Shown: piece by piece, positions 61,630-64,000 of the stretch
Position numbering within the stretch: position 1 is the stretch's first letter
Layout of the letters: the number at the start of each line of letters is the position of its first letter
Source: Amblyornis subalaris
Taxonomy: Eukaryota > Chordata > Aves > Passeriformes > Ptilonorhynchidae
Reading direction: 5' to 3'
Length of the DNA: 64,000 nt
Assembly (NCBI GenBank): GCA_018881555.1
Contig: JACAXG010000032.1
Coordinates: 3,422,837-3,486,836 of the forward strand
The notes under the pieces: model-generated
What the model was told of the DNA's origin: nothing
Database searches by the model: none
Seen by the model: only the letters and a program-made list of their open reading frames with translations
Program-made: the position numbers and the translations under genes

Positions 61630-64000
61630 GTACTTATCTCAAATCTGTCATGTGGGATGAAGGTGGTCTGAAATGTTATTTGGGTCTTGAAAGAGATGAA
61701 TTTGAGGGCAAAGTGTAAATACTTCGAATGCAAACTGTGAATCAATACTTGAACTGGCGAGTCAAATATAAGATGTGTGTCATGGAGTTTAGAAATCAAA
61801 CACATTAAAAAGAAAATTAGGAAGACCTTTTGAGAAAGGTAAGGTGCAAGGACTTACTCTTTGACTCCAAAGGAAGGGTCTTGAAGGCCCAAGATGTGCT
61901 ATCCTGTTCTTGTTTTCCAACATGACACTTTGCTTTCTGCAAATGATTTACAGGGAACCTGACCTCCATTATGAAAAGTGAGGAACAAAGCCCAGAGACA
62001 AAGTTCAGCTTCAGGGACCTGAAATCAGGGGCTCTTGCCACAGGAGGAATGATTTTCTGCTGATGGCTCACAGACCTCTGTGCATGTTTCCAGGAGGAAT
62101 CCTGTGCATACCTCCAACAGCAGTAAAGGACTCTCATTAAACTCTTTATCACCCTGCATTTAATTTTTAATCTAGTGGAAAGGAGGGCTGGAGCTCAGAG
62201 TTACAGGAGGGTATAATATATTGCTTCCCCCTTGATAGTGTAGCACTGGAACATATCAGCACATAATGTGTTTTATCCTTGACATCTCTCTCACAGGGCT
62301 GGTTTGCCTGCACTGATAATCCTCTAGAGATCAAGCAGGGAACCAATGCTTGGAGAGACACAGGGAATTTGTGCCNCAGTAATGAGCCAAATTCATTCCT
62401 TCTGGGTCTCAGGCTGGCATCTGAATGATGAGGCCAGCCTGCTTCCAGTGCTCATTTGTGCCAGCCAGCTTCTGTTAGGATGTATGATTTCCACAGCAGT
62501 TACTAAACCCAGGAGAGAGAGTCTGTGTGGTTTCAAACCTCTCCTGAAGCAGGTAATTTTGCAGCTATTGTTTTCTGTGCATGGGAAAGTGCTGGCTCTC
62601 TCAGTAATACCTGACTTACTTCAAACAAAGGTTAAATTGGGTTGGGTGCCATCTTGCATTACATCGTGACAGCCCACCTGATGTTTATAGAAGCTGATGG
62701 GGCAGGACATGACCTGATCTAGTGCCGTGGTATATTGGGAGCAAACACACACNCACTTGCAATATTTTCATGTTTGCTTTCTTCTCTGCTCTTGATCTCA
62801 GCATACAGCACTTCATCCAGAGTTTTCATATGACTAGAGGAGACNTGCCTGTTCCAGTGCGGTCCTTGCATTTTTATCCACTAGAGAGAGCTTCTCCATC
62901 TGTTGTGTTAATGTCTTTTGGATTATATGTGTTCTGTTCCACTGTGGCACAGAAAGGTCTCTGAAGTCTGCTCTGAGACCAAGAGACCTTGCTTTTAGAT
63001 GAGTTTGGGGTCATCAGCAACAGCAGCATACCCAGATGGTTATGGGAACCCATGGGAAAAGATCTCATTTCTTCTAAATTCCAGCAGTTTTCATTTATTC
63101 CTGATTTGTCCCAGTGCTTTCAGTAGTTGACAAGTTATCAAGATCCAATTGGAAATGAATACATGTAATGAAGCAGAAAATCATGCCAGTGGTCCAATGG
63201 GAAAGTTGCTGTGGGAATCCAGAGGCAACTCCTGGCTCTGCAAGAGGTATAGGCGGATAGGTTGGGATCTGTTGACCTGTTCATGTGCCTAACACCCTCT
63301 GAAATTCCCCTGGAAAACCCAGTTCATGGTGTTACCTGCACATCACAGAGGGCCAGGGGACTGAATGTAAGGCAGTTGAGGGTAAAGGAGAAGCTGCTGT
63401 CAAAGGTGGGAGGAGGAGTGGCAGTGCTGTTTTAACCTAATACAATGCCAACTTCAATACAACTTCACCACCCCTCTATGCAAATTCACTGCAGTGACCT
63501 GAAATCCCATAACTGAACTTTCTCAAGTGCTTGTACATAATGAACTTTGTTTTCTGTTCAGCTGGAAGCCTCAGCAGAACTGTCAGGTCTCATAAATGTA
63601 GAGGCAGCATTTGAATCATCTCCCACCTCCCCTTACCACCAAACTGGTGTCGAATGTTCTTGCAGGGCAGTGTCACAGTCTCTTTTCTAAGCAGTGAACC
63701 TTTGTGGTAAATGTTCAACATCAGCTGAACCCTTCAATCTCCCTGGCATGGGAACTTAAGATTATTTTGAGGCTTAAGAACAAGTCTTGCCTTTGCCCTG
63801 TAGGTGTTGACAATTACTCTCCTTTCCCAAAGGGAACTGAAGAAATCTCTCCCCAACCCTCAGATCAAAATAGGAGCTGTGACAACCCGTTCCTTTAGTG
63901 GGCTACAGCTGGATAAGCTACTAGAGGGAAATGGAAACATCTTGGTCTGTTGGACATAGTCTGTTATATCATACAGAAAATTTGCCTGGACACATTTTGT
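61630..64000 (+). other. HS1BP3: HS1BP3 intron 6 (partial, runs off the right edge)
   Basis: After the donor GTACTT at 61630 there are 2.37 kb without a continuation exon: no frame encodes the expected VEEDLDQ-like start or the proline/lysine-rich tail. No CR1 or LTR was recognised. Several short open frames exist but lack family features. Confidence 0.75.

Noticed and set aside
1..64000. CRISPR arrays, operons, phage or bacterial islands
   Set aside because: The window is vertebrate nuclear DNA with introns and CR1 elements. The only regular short repeat array (2765-3065) has no spacer-repeat architecture of CRISPR type.
61630..64000. Search for the final HS1BP3 exon
   Set aside because: No frame after an AG acceptor encodes the expected acidic and proline-rich carboxyl end, so no exon is called here.

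Overview
The window is a vertebrate nuclear locus, almost certainly from a bird. Genes are split by GT-AG introns, two CpG islands are present, and seven truncated CR1-type LINE copies end in the typical short direct repeats. There are also two LTR-like pieces of avian type. Two conserved protein-coding genes are recognised by protein similarity recalled from memory: GDF7 (growth differentiation factor 7) on the minus strand at the left edge, and HS1BP3 (HCLS1-binding protein 3) on the plus strand from about 20.6 kb to beyond the right edge. They stand head to head, as I recall for the mammalian neighbours.

Layout: 1-2266 is part of GDF7 intron 1, with several simple repeats. 2267-2594 is GDF7 coding exon 1. 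2595-3700 is its GC-rich 5' flank, with a six-copy ~50-bp minisatellite. 3700-20359 is gene-free DNA with two CR1 copies and a perfect 40-bp tandem duplication. 20360-20441 is an intact tRNA-Ser(AGA) gene inside the HS1BP3 CpG island. HS1BP3 exons follow at 20582-20625, 26683-26848, 36055-36262, 38212-38431, 60841-60992 and 61494-61629. Splice phases agree at every junction and give 308 codons plus 2 nt. The last coding exon(s) lie to the right of the window. The introns hold five CR1 fragments, the two minus-strand LTR-like elements, one isolated CpG-rich islet bounded by splice-like sites, and one unidentified minus-strand reading frame.

The two genes have no shared biochemical pathway that I know of. 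GDF7 is a secreted BMP-class ligand; HS1BP3 is a cytoplasmic PX-domain, phosphoinositide-binding protein. What links them is position: divergent orientation with about 18 kb between the start codons, which could hold regulatory DNA for either. I found no convincing new biological system. The most notable non-textbook structures are the periodic CAGGTGAG array upstream of GDF7, the tRNA gene 140 bp upstream of the HS1BP3 start codon, and the exon-like CpG islet in HS1BP3 intron 2. Single N bases are scattered throughout and look like assembly artefacts. The interspersed-repeat calls and their borders are from pattern recognition without a repeat library.
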